From Saprospiraceae bacterium (GTDB taxonomy: Bacteria; Bacteroidota; Bacteroidia; Chitinophagales; Saprospiraceae), in the NCBI GenBank assembly GCA_020628095.1, contig JAHDFP010000006.1:1-64000 (forward strand): a DNA stretch of 64,000 nt, given 5' to 3'. The notes under the pieces were generated by a model. The model was given only the letters and a program-made list of their open reading frames with translations, was not told the origin of the DNA and did no database searches. Of this stretch, positions 9,590 to 18,190 are shown one piece after another. Positions within the stretch are counted from its first letter, which is position 1. Each line of letters starts with the position of its first letter. A program made the position numbers and the translations under genes.

Positions 9590-10114
9590 ATGAAAAAATT
9601 ACAACAATTATTCCTGTTTGCCTTAGGGTTGGGTCTATTTTCATGTGCTACAGAAGAAGCGGTACTAGATATAGATACTTTTACTGAGTTTTCTGTTCCA
9701 GCTGGATTAAATACTATAGAGGCGCATTACTTTCTCAACTTTGATGTGCCGATACCCTTTGATAGACTTACTGACGAGGCTGGAATAGACAAAGGAAATA
9801 TTACTCAGTTCGTACCGACGAGAGGAACCTTGATAGCGGCAAGAAATACATCGGCTGATCTGCAATCTATACGGTCGGTCAATGTATTCGTATTAGACCC
9901 GTCTAATCCCGATCGAAGACTAGAAGTATACTATATGGAATTAGTAGAGCCTGGGCCTAAGACAGAAATCAATTTATTCAACACAATCCGTAATCTTCAG
10001 AGTGTGATAACTGATGATCTAGCCACGATGGAGGTCAGACTAGAATTCGTCACTCCGCCCAGAACCACGATGGAGTTAAGGTTGGATATGACTTTTGGCG
10101 TATTTGCAGAATGA
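9590..10114 (+). CDS. Hypothetical lipoprotein
   Basis: A 174-residue protein with a lipoprotein signal peptide: a Lys-rich start, a hydrophobic stretch and the lipobox LFSC with the acceptor Cys at residue 19. The mature part is beta-strand rich, with alternating hydrophobic segments such as EVYYMELVEPG and MEVRLEFVTPP, and has no motif I recognise. It is likely anchored to the outer or inner membrane facing the periplasm. It stands alone between a divergent ligase-like gene and the DUF6029/Omp28 pair, 81 nt upstream of the latter, so co-transcription is possible but not shown. Confidence 0.75.
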   Translation: MKKLQQLFLFALGLGLFSCATEEAVLDIDTFTEFSVPAGLNTIEAHYFLNFDVPIPFDRLTDEAGIDKGNITQFVPTRGTLIAARNTSADLQSIRSVNVFVLDPSNPDRRLEVYYMELVEPGPKTEINLFNTIRNLQSVITDDLATMEVRLEFVTPPRTTMELRLDMTFGVFAE

Positions 10115-10195
10115 TATAATGGTCATTACAAAGTCATTTGAGTACACTCCTGCTATGGCTTGATTATACTATATTAGGGTTCTTTATAGAAACCT

Positions 10196-11887
10196 ATGCG
10201 AGAAAAAAGTAATATTAGTTTTTTAAAGTTCGTACTACTTCTATTTCTGACATTGCCTATGTCCGCGCAGAAAGGGAGTTTCTCTGGCGGATTCCAAAAT
10301 AGTTCTAATCTATTTATGCGTGATTCTCTCATAGGTGCCGCCAATATACCCCAGTACGAAGGAGAGTTTTTTGGAAAGCAGTCATGGCTTGATTTAGGAT
10401 ATAATATCAAGGGATTTGACTTTGGTCTGCGACTGGATATGTTTCATAATAGTAACCTCTTGAATCCCAATGCATCATATTCTGATGCGGGTATAGGTCG
10501 CTGGCATATAGAGAAACAATTTGATAAGGTACAGTTTAAGATAGGGCATATATACGATCAGATAGGTAGTGGTATTATATATAGAGCTTATGAGGAGCGC
10601 GCCTTATTGATAGATAATGCTTTATTCGGCGGTAGAGTCATGTATAATTTATCGGACAACTGGCAAGTAAAAGCCTTTGGCGGTCGCCAAAGAAATTTAT
10701 TCAGCACTTATGAGCCTCTGGTATCAGGGGTGAACCTTGAGGGATTCATTGACCTTGGTGATCCTGAGAAGGGCAAGATTTTTACCCTTGCACCTGGTAT
10801 AGGCATGGTTAATAGAAAGCTGACCACAGATATAGTAGAGACAATCGCTAACTCAGCAAGAAATTACACCGAAGTAGATAGGTTTTTGCTTTATAGATGC
10901 ACTAATGCCTTTTCTCTATTTAATACGCTGACAATGGGCCCTATATCATTTTATACCGAGTTAGCGTATAAGGCGCCAGAGCAATTCTTTGATCCCAATG
11001 CGATGAGGACACTACAGAGCGGGCAAATGGTAGAAGGAAAATGGGTGAGGGAAGGCGGAACTGTATTTTATTCTAGTCTAAGCTATGCTGGCGGAGGACT
11101 TGGTGTTACGGTAGAAGGTAAAAGAACTCAAAATTTTGACTTCCGAGCAGACCCACAATTACTTTTGCTACAAGGGTTGATCACTTATATTCCTCCTATG
11201 AATCGGAATAATACTTATCGTCTTACGGCAAGATACTCGCCAGCGACACAGTTGTTGAGTGAGCAAGCCTACCAAGTGGATGTAAAGTATAGATGGAACA
11301 AAAAATTGACGACCTCTGCCAACTATAGTAGTATTCAGACTTTAGACGGAGAGAGATTATACCAAGAAATTTATACAGAAGTTTTTTACAAATACAAACG
11401 TAAATGGCAACTCAAAACAGGTTTGCAATTTCAGACGTATAATCAAAAAATTTATGAATTCAAACCTGGCGTGCCTAATGTACAAACGGTCACACCCTAT
11501 ATAGATTTTGTTTATAAAATATCGCGTAAGAAATCTATAAGATTAGAAGCCCAGATGCTCAACATCGGTGATGACGAAAAAGCGGGTTACAAACAAGATT
11601 ATGGAAGTTGGTTTTTCGCATTGGTGGAGTATGCTATTGCACCGCATTGGTCTTTTGTGGCTTCCGATATGTATAATACCCAAGCAGGAAAGAATACCCC
11701 GACTGATGAGAACGGAGACAAAGTGCTTCTGCATTATCCTCGATTTGATATTTATTACACCTATAAGTCTCATCGTTTTTCTGCGAGTTATATCAAGCAA
11801 GTAGAGGGAATCGTTTGTAATGGTGGTATATGTCGGCTAGAGCCAGCATTTAGCGGTGTTAATTTCACAATCAATTCAACTTTTTAG
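10196..11887 (+). CDS. DUF6029-like outer membrane protein
   Basis: A 563-residue exported protein with a signal peptide ending PMSAQ (~residues 1-26). The mature part has many short amphipathic beta strands with aromatic girdles (YNIKGFDFGLRLDMFHN, WQVKAFGGRQRNLF, KRKWQLKTGLQFQTYNQ) and ends in Phe, as outer membrane barrels do. From memory this matches DUF6029, which occurs in Bacteroidota next to Omp28-type lipoproteins. That arrangement is seen here: the next gene begins 4 nt after this stop. The pair probably works together at the outer membrane, possibly barrel plus lipid-anchored partner. The transported or bound substrate is unknown. Confidence 0.75.
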   Translation: MREKSNISFLKFVLLLFLTLPMSAQKGSFSGGFQNSSNLFMRDSLIGAANIPQYEGEFFGKQSWLDLGYNIKGFDFGLRLDMFHNSNLLNPNASYSDAGIGRWHIEKQFDKVQFKIGHIYDQIGSGIIYRAYEERALLIDNALFGGRVMYNLSDNWQVKAFGGRQRNLFSTYEPLVSGVNLEGFIDLGDPEKGKIFTLAPGIGMVNRKLTTDIVETIANSARNYTEVDRFLLYRCTNAFSLFNTLTMGPISFYTELAYKAPEQFFDPNAMRTLQSGQMVEGKWVREGGTVFYSSLSYAGGGLGVTVEGKRTQNFDFRADPQLLLLQGLITYIPPMNRNNTYRLTARYSPATQLLSEQAYQVDVKYRWNKKLTTSANYSSIQTLDGERLYQEIYTEVFYKYKRKWQLKTGLQFQTYNQKIYEFKPGVPNVQTVTPYIDFVYKISRKKSIRLEAQMLNIGDDEKAGYKQDYGSWFFALVEYAIAPHWSFVASDMYNTQAGKNTPTDENGDKVLLHYPRFDIYYTYKSHRFSASYIKQVEGIVCNGGICRLEPAFSGVNFTINSTF

Positions 11888-11891
11888 AGCT

Positions 11892-12734
11892 ATGAGATTA
11901 ATGAATAAAGTATCGGTGATTGCACTTTGCTTGATTTTATGCGCTTGTTGCGAAGAGCCTATAGAGATTCCAGATCCGTTGGTAATAAATACGAATAAGA
12001 CGGTCCTAGTAGAAAAGTTGACAGGTGTACAGTGCGGTCCGTGTGGTCCTGCTGGTGTTCTACTCAATCAAATAATAAAAAATTCTAACGGGAACGTCAT
12101 TGCTTACGGGGTGCATGGCAAATTGCAAACCGACCCATATCCAGAAAGTAAGTATGACTTCAGTTATCCAGATGCTTGCGAATTTGAGACCTCTGTAACG
12201 TCGGTTAATTTTTTCGGAAAACCAGGAGCCATGTTTAATAGAATACTGGATGATAACGGCAATTTGGTGGTAAATGGATTCTCCAGTACATGGCAATCTC
12301 TAATAGATACGGAGTTGCAAAAACCTCAAATAGCTAATGTAGAATTGACGACAGCTTATGATAGTGATACAAGACTTATTGACATATTTGTTTCAGTGAG
12401 AGCCATAGAAGCATTACCTGGAAATTTGTCTATTAATATTGTTGTGGCAGAAAATAAACTAATAGATCCACAGGCGCTGGGGAATACAGAGATTGTTCTA
12501 GATTTTGAGCATAATCATGTGATGAAAGAAAGTCTGACAGAACTATCGGGAGACTTCTTGGCTAATGGATTATCTAAAGGAGAACTATCCACCCCGCTGC
12601 GTTATTCCTACACTTTACCAGAAGAAAATAATGGCGAGTGGACAGCGAAGAATATGGAAATAATTGCTTTTGTCACCTCAGAATCCATGAATGGCGAAGT
12701 TGTACAATCAGCCATGGCCGTTTTACCAGAATAG
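11892..12734 (+). CDS. Omp28-related outer membrane lipoprotein with thioredoxin-like CGPC motif
   Basis: The start is placed at 11892 (or 11901), just after the DUF6029 stop. An upstream in-frame extension would overlap that gene. The N-terminus is a lipoprotein signal with lipobox LCAC. Residues ~30-160 resemble the Omp28 family, which has a thioredoxin-like fold: VLVEKLTGVQCGPCGPAG carries a CxxC exactly where thioredoxins have the active site, followed by a beta strand (VIAYGVHG). The C-terminal half (~170-280) is beta-rich. A redox or surface-binding role is possible, but Omp28 proteins have no firmly known reaction. It is co-transcribed with the DUF6029 gene. Confidence 0.8.
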   Translation: MRLMNKVSVIALCLILCACCEEPIEIPDPLVINTNKTVLVEKLTGVQCGPCGPAGVLLNQIIKNSNGNVIAYGVHGKLQTDPYPESKYDFSYPDACEFETSVTSVNFFGKPGAMFNRILDDNGNLVVNGFSSTWQSLIDTELQKPQIANVELTTAYDSDTRLIDIFVSVRAIEALPGNLSINIVVAENKLIDPQALGNTEIVLDFEHNHVMKESLTELSGDFLANGLSKGELSTPLRYSYTLPEENNGEWTAKNMEIIAFVTSESMNGEVVQSAMAVLPE

Positions 12735-12756
12735 TTTTACAAGCAGGAATTAAGAG

Positions 12757-12764
12757 TATCTTTG
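12757..12764 (+). promoter_or_regulatory. Putative -7 promoter element of pheT
   Basis: TATCTTTG fits the Bacteroidota -7 consensus TAnnTTTG and lies 25 nt before the pheT start. No clear -33 TTG is present. Confidence 0.4.
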
Positions 12765-12788
12765 CCTGATAATATTTAGGATAGATAC

Positions 12789-15215
12789 ATGAACATATCA
12801 CTTAATTGGTTAAAGAGATACATTGATATTGATATGCCTGTAGAGGGTATATGCGAAATTCTTACTGACATTGGATTGGAGGTAGAAGGAGTAAAAACTT
12901 TCGAGACAGTAAAAGGAGGTTTAGAAGGGCTAGTTGTAGGATTGGTAGTGGAGTGTGGCAAGCACCCTAATGCGGATAAGTTATCGCTGACCAAAGTAGA
13001 TGTCGGAGATACAGCTCCTCTGCAAATCGTCTGCGGAGCGCCTAATGTCGCTGAGGGTCAAAAAGTGGTGGTGGCAACTATCGGCACGACCTTGTACACA
13101 CCCGAAGGAGAATCATGGAAGATCAAGAAAGGAAAAATCCGTGGGGAAGAATCTCAAGGGATGATATGCGCCGAAGATGAAATTGGATTAGGAACGGATC
13201 ACTCAGGGATAATCGTCTTACCAGATAATGTTAGCATAGGAACTTTAGCCAAAGATTATTATCAGGTAGAAACTGATAATGTGATAGAGATAGGACTGAC
13301 ACCCAATCGTTCTGATGCCACTAACCATCTGGGAGTCGCCAAAGACTTAGCCGCTTATCTCAGAATCAACAACGGATGGACAGGGAATGTCAAGACTCCT
13401 GAAATCTCAAGTTTCAAAGTGGATGTCGATGAAAAAACCGTGCCTGTAGTATTAGAAAATGAGGAGGCATGTCCGCGGTATAGTGGTGTTACATTAACCA
13501 ATATCGAAATAGGGCCATCTCCTAAGTGGATGCAAGACGCGCTCAGTGCCGTAGGTGTGAGACCTATCAATAATGTAGTCGATATAACTAACTATGTCTT
13601 ACACGAATATGGACAACCCCTCCATGCTTTTGATCTTTCTAAAATAGGAAACCAAGAGATTAGGGTCAAAAACTTGCCTAGCGGAACACCTTTCCTAAGT
13701 CTCGATGATAAAGAGAGGAAGCTACTGGATTCTGATCTTATGATATGCGACGGTGCGCATAAACCAATGTGTATCGGTGGCGTATTTGGTGGATTAGATT
13801 CTGGTGTGACTGATGCCACAACGGAGATATTTTTAGAGGCGGCACATTTTTCTGCTTCTTCTATAAGAAAAACTTCTACTAAGCATCTACTTAGGACGGA
13901 TGCAGCCAAGGTTTTCGAGAAGGGTAGCGACCCCAATCTTACCGTTACAGCTTTGAAGCGTGCAGCCTTGTTGCTCAAAGAATATGCAGGAGCGCAAATA
14001 TCATCAGACTTAGTCGATGTATATCCTACGCCCATTCTACCCAAAGAAATACACGTACAATACAAAAATATCAACCGCCTTATAGGCACGACGCTAGATA
14101 AAGAAGAGGTACATAATATCCTGAGAGCATTAGAAATGGAACTAAGCCCGATAGATAATGAGGGTATTATGGTCAAAGTGCCAACTAACAAGGCGGATGT
14201 AATAAGAGAGGTGGACGTCATAGAAGAGGTACTCAGAATATATGGATTCAATAAAGTACCGATTCCAGAGCAGCTGAAAACAGCCATTAGTTTCAGGTCT
14301 TATCCTACTAAGAATAACATTAAGGAGAGAATCGCCAATCTACTGACGGCTCAGGGCTTTAATGAGATGATGGGTCTTTCTCTAATAGAATCCAGACTGT
14401 ACGATAACGATAACGGGCATGTGCAAATCAATAATACCAGCAATATACATCTAGATATCATGCGTCCAGAAGCCATGACATCGGGATTGCTGAGTGTCGC
14501 ACATAATATTAATCACCAGCAATATAATCTCAGACTATATGAGTTTGGTCGGACATATCAGTCTGCCGAAGAGGAACATATAGAGACTGATTTTCTAAGT
14601 TTGATGATTTCAGGATCGCAAAATAAAGAATCATGGAGAGTCAGTTCTGCGGCAGGAGTCGATTTTTATAATATCAAAGGGTGGGTGGCATTGTTGCTTA
14701 ATGCCTTACAGATAGATAAGTATCAGGTGTCGGAACTGGAAGACGAAAAATTTGCCTTTGGCTATAGGTATCATCGAGGGGATAAGGATGTCGTCAGATT
14801 TGGAAAAGTCTCTCATAGCTTAGCAGATAAGGTAGGCGTATCTAAGGATGTGTATGCCGCAATATTTGACCTCAAGACGCTTTATAGATCAGCACAAAAG
14901 ATAAGCATCTCCACGACTTCGATTAATAAGTACCCTGCATCAGAAAGAGACTTGGCTATTGTCATAGACGAAACAGTCAAATATGAGGACGTCTTAAAAG
15001 TTATCAGAAAGACAGAAAAGAAATTGATAACGGATGTACAACTCTTTGATATATATAGGAATGCCGAGCAACTCGGTCCAGATAAAAAGTCTTACGCGAT
15101 CAGAATGGTTTTTCAGGATCAAAACAAAACGCTGAATGACAAACAGTTAGACAAGATTATGAATAACCTAATCAACAATCTACAGTCGGCAATCGGCGCA
15201 AACATCAGAAAGTAG
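12789..15215 (+). CDS. pheT: Phenylalanine--tRNA ligase beta subunit
   Basis: An 808-residue protein, close to the ~795 of E. coli PheT. It charges tRNA-Phe as an alpha2-beta2 enzyme with PheS, which is not in this window. Domain order fits: N-terminal B1 with the OB-fold tRNA-binding insert (~40-155, KHPNADKLSLTKVDVG, QIVCGAPNV); B3/B4 editing region (~200-390, NNVVDITNYVLHEYGQPLHAFD); B5 (~400-475); the catalytic-like core (~480-690); and a C-terminal FDX-ACB anticodon-binding domain (~715-808, KYPASERDLAIVIDETV). ATG at 12789 begins with the usual MNISLNWLK. It heads a run of same-strand genes: a small coiled-coil gene, zapA and rny. Confidence 0.97.
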   Translation: MNISLNWLKRYIDIDMPVEGICEILTDIGLEVEGVKTFETVKGGLEGLVVGLVVECGKHPNADKLSLTKVDVGDTAPLQIVCGAPNVAEGQKVVVATIGTTLYTPEGESWKIKKGKIRGEESQGMICAEDEIGLGTDHSGIIVLPDNVSIGTLAKDYYQVETDNVIEIGLTPNRSDATNHLGVAKDLAAYLRINNGWTGNVKTPEISSFKVDVDEKTVPVVLENEEACPRYSGVTLTNIEIGPSPKWMQDALSAVGVRPINNVVDITNYVLHEYGQPLHAFDLSKIGNQEIRVKNLPSGTPFLSLDDKERKLLDSDLMICDGAHKPMCIGGVFGGLDSGVTDATTEIFLEAAHFSASSIRKTSTKHLLRTDAAKVFEKGSDPNLTVTALKRAALLLKEYAGAQISSDLVDVYPTPILPKEIHVQYKNINRLIGTTLDKEEVHNILRALEMELSPIDNEGIMVKVPTNKADVIREVDVIEEVLRIYGFNKVPIPEQLKTAISFRSYPTKNNIKERIANLLTAQGFNEMMGLSLIESRLYDNDNGHVQINNTSNIHLDIMRPEAMTSGLLSVAHNINHQQYNLRLYEFGRTYQSAEEEHIETDFLSLMISGSQNKESWRVSSAAGVDFYNIKGWVALLLNALQIDKYQVSELEDEKFAFGYRYHRGDKDVVRFGKVSHSLADKVGVSKDVYAAIFDLKTLYRSAQKISISTTSINKYPASERDLAIVIDETVKYEDVLKVIRKTEKKLITDVQLFDIYRNAEQLGPDKKSYAIRMVFQDQNKTLNDKQLDKIMNNLINNLQSAIGANIRK

Positions 15216-15242
15216 TGGTCCACACCAGTCATCAAAAAAAAC

Positions 15243-15250
15243 TATCTTTG
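15243..15250 (+). promoter_or_regulatory. Putative -7 promoter element, near-leaderless
   Basis: TATCTTTG matches TAnnTTTG only 4 nt before the ATG at 15255. If used, transcription would start at or next to the start codon. Confidence 0.35.
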
Positions 15251-15254
15251 TAGC

Positions 15255-15551
15255 ATGGAGGCATTTTACCAGAATATTGATGCCTTAGAGAAAAAAACGG
15301 AAACGCTTATCCAAAAGTGGAAAGAGGTATGCCGTGAAAATCAAGTATTAGCAGAGCGTAATAGAAAATTAGAGGAAGATTTAAAATTAAAGGATTCTCG
15401 CATTGATCAAAATGGCAGTTTAGCAAACGCGCCATTGCAACCAATAATAAAAAAAGACTTTTCGACTATGGAAAGTATGATCGACACCTATATTGCCAAA
15501 ATAGACGCGTGTATCGATCTCATAAACAAAGAAATGAATGGACAAAAGTGA
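15255..15551 (+). CDS. Small coiled-coil protein encoded with ZapA
   Basis: A 98-residue protein, mostly charged helix. Residues ~5-60 are a likely coiled coil (LEKKTETLIQKWKEVC, NQVLAERNRKLEEDLKLKD), then a short linker and a second helix (~75-95, MIDTYIAKIDACIDLINK). It overlaps zapA by 14 nt, so the two are translationally coupled. Small coiled-coil proteins next to zapA are common in Bacteroidota and may be ZapB-like partners at the division site; that is inference from position and shape only. No enzymatic motif is visible. Confidence 0.75.
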   Translation: MEAFYQNIDALEKKTETLIQKWKEVCRENQVLAERNRKLEEDLKLKDSRIDQNGSLANAPLQPIIKKDFSTMESMIDTYIAKIDACIDLINKEMNGQK

Positions 15552-15831
15552 GCTTATATCACATACCATTCAGATAGCAGGAGAGAAGTATCCTGTAAGA
15601 TTGACACAAGAAGAAAGAGATATAGCTGCATTGATAGAGAAAGAAATCAATGATAAGATTAGAGATTTCGAGCGGCAATATCACGTCAGGTCTAAGCAAG
15701 ACCTTATTACTATGGTTTTATTGACCTACGCTTTTGATTCTAAGTCAAACTTAACAACGGATCATCTTCATGTTGCCAACTCGAAAGTGTTAAGAGTCCT
15801 CAGTCAATTTTCTTCTCTAGAAGAGGAATAA
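15538..15831 (+). CDS. zapA: Cell division protein ZapA
   Basis: A 97-residue protein of the ZapA family, which binds FtsZ and bundles its filaments at midcell. Visible family features are the N-terminal strand pair (ISHTIQIAGEKYPVRLTQEE), followed by the long helix for dimer/tetramer formation (DIAALIEKEINDKIRDFERQY) and a second helix (DLITMVLLTYAFDSKSN). ATG at 15538 is chosen because the protein then begins MDKSELI; it lies inside the end of the upstream gene in another frame. It is followed 45 nt later by rny. Confidence 0.87.
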   Translation: MDKSELISHTIQIAGEKYPVRLTQEERDIAALIEKEINDKIRDFERQYHVRSKQDLITMVLLTYAFDSKSNLTTDHLHVANSKVLRVLSQFSSLEEE

Positions 15832-15876
15832 TCCTCTCTTACGCCATTTTTAGTTAACATATAAAAATTTGAAATT

Positions 15877-17538
15877 ATGGATCCAGGTATAATGTCCATT
15901 ATCGGTGCGGTAGGCGGATTGTTGATTGGCTTTCTAGTGAGTAATTTTTCTATAAGAAAAGCAAGTCAAGGAAAGATAGATGAGGCTAACAAAAAGGCAG
16001 ACCTGACACTCAAAGAGGCTGACATTACAGCACAAAGAAAACTTGACGAAGCCAGTTCTAAAGCAGATAAGCTGGTGTCAAAGGCAGAGTCTAAGAACGA
16101 GCAGATCAAGCAAAAGAAAATACAGGAGGCTAAAGACAAGTACTCTAAGCTAAAGGCCGATTACCAGAGTTATAAGTCAGATCATAAGGTGGAGATGAAG
16201 GAGCGTGAGATGCAGGTCGTCTCGATGGAAAAAGACCTCAAGGTAAAACAAGACAAACTCAAGTCAGAAGTAGAATCTATAGAGCAGAGAGAGGCAGAAG
16301 CCAAGGCGATAAAAGAAAATCTAAGCAAACAGCTCAAGATAGTCGCTAAGAAAAGAGAAGAACTGGATAAGGCCAATGAAGAGCGTATCAAGCAACTAGA
16401 GTCTATTGCTAAAATGAGTGAAGCAGAAGCCAAAGATAAACTCATAGAAGCAATCAAGGCGAAGGCAGAGACAGACGCCCTGGCTATAGAAAAGGAAATG
16501 GTCAACACGGCCAAAGAAAGAGCCGCCAAAGAAGCCAAGAAAATAATTATCCAGACGATCCAAAGAATGGGTGCCGAATACACCATAGAAAATACGGTAT
16601 CTGTGTTCAATCTGGATAGTGATGATATAAAAGGTCAGATCATAGGCCGAGAAGGAAGAAATATCCGAGCACTAGAAGCGGCGACAGGTGCAGAAATTAT
16701 TGTGGATGATACACCTGAGGCGATAGTTATATCTAGTTTTGACCCAGTCAGAAGAGAGATATGTCGCTTATCTCTTAAGAGGCTCGTGGCAGATGGTAGA
16801 ATTCACCCAGCCAAAATAGAAGAGACTGTAGCTAAGGTCAAAAAACAATTAGAAGAGCAGATCAAAGAAATAGGAGAACGTACGGTTATAGATCTGGATA
16901 TACATGGCTTGCATCCAAGCATAATAAGGATGGTCGGTCGTATGAGATTCAGATCATCTTATGGTCAAAACTTGCTTAAACACTCCATAGAGACTGCCAC
17001 GTTGTGTTCCATTATGGCGGCCGAGTTAGGCATGAGTCCTAAGCAGATCAAAATGGCAAAAAGAGCTGGTCTATTACACGATATAGGCAAGGTTGCAGAA
17101 GAAGAATCAGAACTGCCTCACGCATTACTAGGTATGCAGATGCTCGAAAAAGTAAAAGAACATGCCGTTATACTCAATGCCGTCGGTGCACACCACGACG
17201 AGATAGAGATGAATAATATCATATCTCCACTAGTACAAGCATGTGATGCAATATCAGGCGCAAGACCAGGAGCACGTAGAGAAATATTGGAGAGCTATCT
17301 TAAGAGAATAGGTGAGCTAGAAGATCTTGCCTTAAGCTACGAAGGTGTGCAAAAGGCTTACGCTATACAAGCGGGAAGAGAGCTAAGGGTAATCGTAGAA
17401 AGCGAAAAAGTAAGTGATGCATTTGCAGATGATCTGGCTTATATGATATCACAGAAGATACAGGATGAGATGCAATATCCAGGTCAAGTAAAAGTGACCG
17501 TCATCAGAGAAAAACGAGCCACTGCCATTGCTCGATAG
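15877..17538 (+). CDS. rny: Ribonuclease Y
   Basis: A 553-residue membrane-anchored endoribonuclease that starts mRNA decay. Parts in order: N-terminal transmembrane helix (~5-25, [18 protein letters not shown]); long Lys/Glu-rich coiled coil (~30-205); KH RNA-binding domain (~240-310) with the GxxG loop in [13 protein letters not shown]; and HD phosphohydrolase domain (~340-440) with the metal-binding H-D pair in AGLLHDIGK and a downstream His in GAHHDEIE. The length is slightly above the usual ~520. It is the last gene of the pheT-zapA run and ends at a strong terminator. Confidence 0.96.
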   Translation: MDPGIMSIIGAVGGLLIGFLVSNFSIRKASQGKIDEANKKADLTLKEADITAQRKLDEASSKADKLVSKAESKNEQIKQKKIQEAKDKYSKLKADYQSYKSDHKVEMKEREMQVVSMEKDLKVKQDKLKSEVESIEQREAEAKAIKENLSKQLKIVAKKREELDKANEERIKQLESIAKMSEAEAKDKLIEAIKAKAETDALAIEKEMVNTAKERAAKEAKKIIIQTIQRMGAEYTIENTVSVFNLDSDDIKGQIIGREGRNIRALEAATGAEIIVDDTPEAIVISSFDPVRREICRLSLKRLVADGRIHPAKIEETVAKVKKQLEEQIKEIGERTVIDLDIHGLHPSIIRMVGRMRFRSSYGQNLLKHSIETATLCSIMAAELGMSPKQIKMAKRAGLLHDIGKVAEEESELPHALLGMQMLEKVKEHAVILNAVGAHHDEIEMNNIISPLVQACDAISGARPGARREILESYLKRIGELEDLALSYEGVQKAYAIQAGRELRVIVESEKVSDAFADDLAYMISQKIQDEMQYPGQVKVTVIREKRATAIAR

Positions 17539-17546
17539 AAAAGCAA

Positions 17547-17587
17547 AAGGGGAAGGTCAACATTGTGACCTTCCCCTTTATTTTTTG
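17547..17587 (+). terminator. Rho-independent terminator after rny
   Basis: AAGGGGAAGGTCA pairs with TGACCTTCCCCTT around a small loop and is followed by a T-rich tract (TATTTTTT). The stem is 13 bp and GC-rich, so it should be efficient. Confidence 0.9.
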
Positions 17588-17604
17588 GAGTGCGCATGCA
17601 CTTA

Positions 17605-17853
17605 TTATTCACAAGAAGAATTAGGGAAAGATTCTATCTCTCGTACATAATCGTCTAGCGATTGTGAAACGATGGTATCCTGACCAAGAGAAGAGATCGT
17701 AATCGTGCCATCTCCGTTGTCACAAGCTTCTGTGGTAAACTCTAGTCCAAAAATAGGATCTGTTACATCACATGTCTTACACTCATCCCCTCCGCACGAC
17801 ATTACAAATAGGGAAATACTAACTACTGTTAATAGTTTAAATACATTTTTCAT
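17605..17853 (-). CDS. Small hypothetical lipoprotein
   Basis: An 82-residue protein with a lipoprotein signal: MKN start, hydrophobic core and lipobox VMSC with the acceptor Cys at about residue 20. The short mature part (~60 residues) has a CxxC pair (DECKTCD) and two further Cys, including one at the penultimate position (SSCE), so it could form disulfides in the periplasm. No family recognised. It is convergent with rny and separated from it by that gene's terminator. Its upstream region is shared with the divergent atp operon. Confidence 0.65.
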   Translation of the reverse strand: MKNVFKLLTVVSISLFVMSCGGDECKTCDVTDPIFGLEFTTEACDNGDGTITISSLGQDTIVSQSLDDYVREIESFPNSSCE

Positions 17854-18190
17854 AATTGTGATTTTTAGTTCGTGAAATAATGATTTTATAAGAATTGAAT
17901 TGATTCTTCTAAGTATTAGAAGTACGCTAATTTACATATTCAAAACATTTCTCTTTAAGACTATAAAAGTGCGGATTTTAGATTATAGGTCTGCTTTGTA
18001 AAAGAGTGTTCTACATTTGGCAAGAAAGAGTTTATTCAGAATTTTTAGAAAGAGTTCTTTCTGTATTATAGAATAAAAATTTTTTCATTTTTTACATGCG
18101 CTTTTAGCCTTAAAAAAAGTACATCAGAGCCATATTTCTAGGGCATTTTCATACCTTTGCAGCAATTTTAAGAACAGTCTCACAGACCAG
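17854..18190. other. Divergent intergenic region upstream of the atp operon, with hairpins
   Basis: A 337-nt AT-rich gap without a gene. It holds a 7-bp hairpin, CTTCTAA/TTAGAAG (17906-17922). It also holds a longer stem: AATTTTTA (18040-18047) pairs with TAAAAATT (18074-18081) around an inner AGAAAG/CTTTCT stem (18047-18062), and T residues follow the outer arm. A promoter-like TACCTTTG lies further down at 18152. The stems could be regulatory, or chance pairing in AT-rich DNA. Confidence 0.4.
18152..18159 (+). promoter_or_regulatory. Putative -7 promoter element of the atp operon
   Basis: TACCTTTG matches TAnnTTTG and lies 31 nt before the atpB start. The -33 element is not obvious. Confidence 0.45.

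Noticed and set aside
13592-14287. Long minus-strand frame of 231 codons
   Set aside because: It lies wholly inside pheT on the opposite strand and has Ser/Leu-rich low-quality sequence typical of an antisense shadow.
16182-16610. Minus-strand frame of 142 codons rich in Ser and Leu
   Set aside because: It is antisense to the Lys/Glu-rich coiled coil of RNase Y, which always gives such frames.
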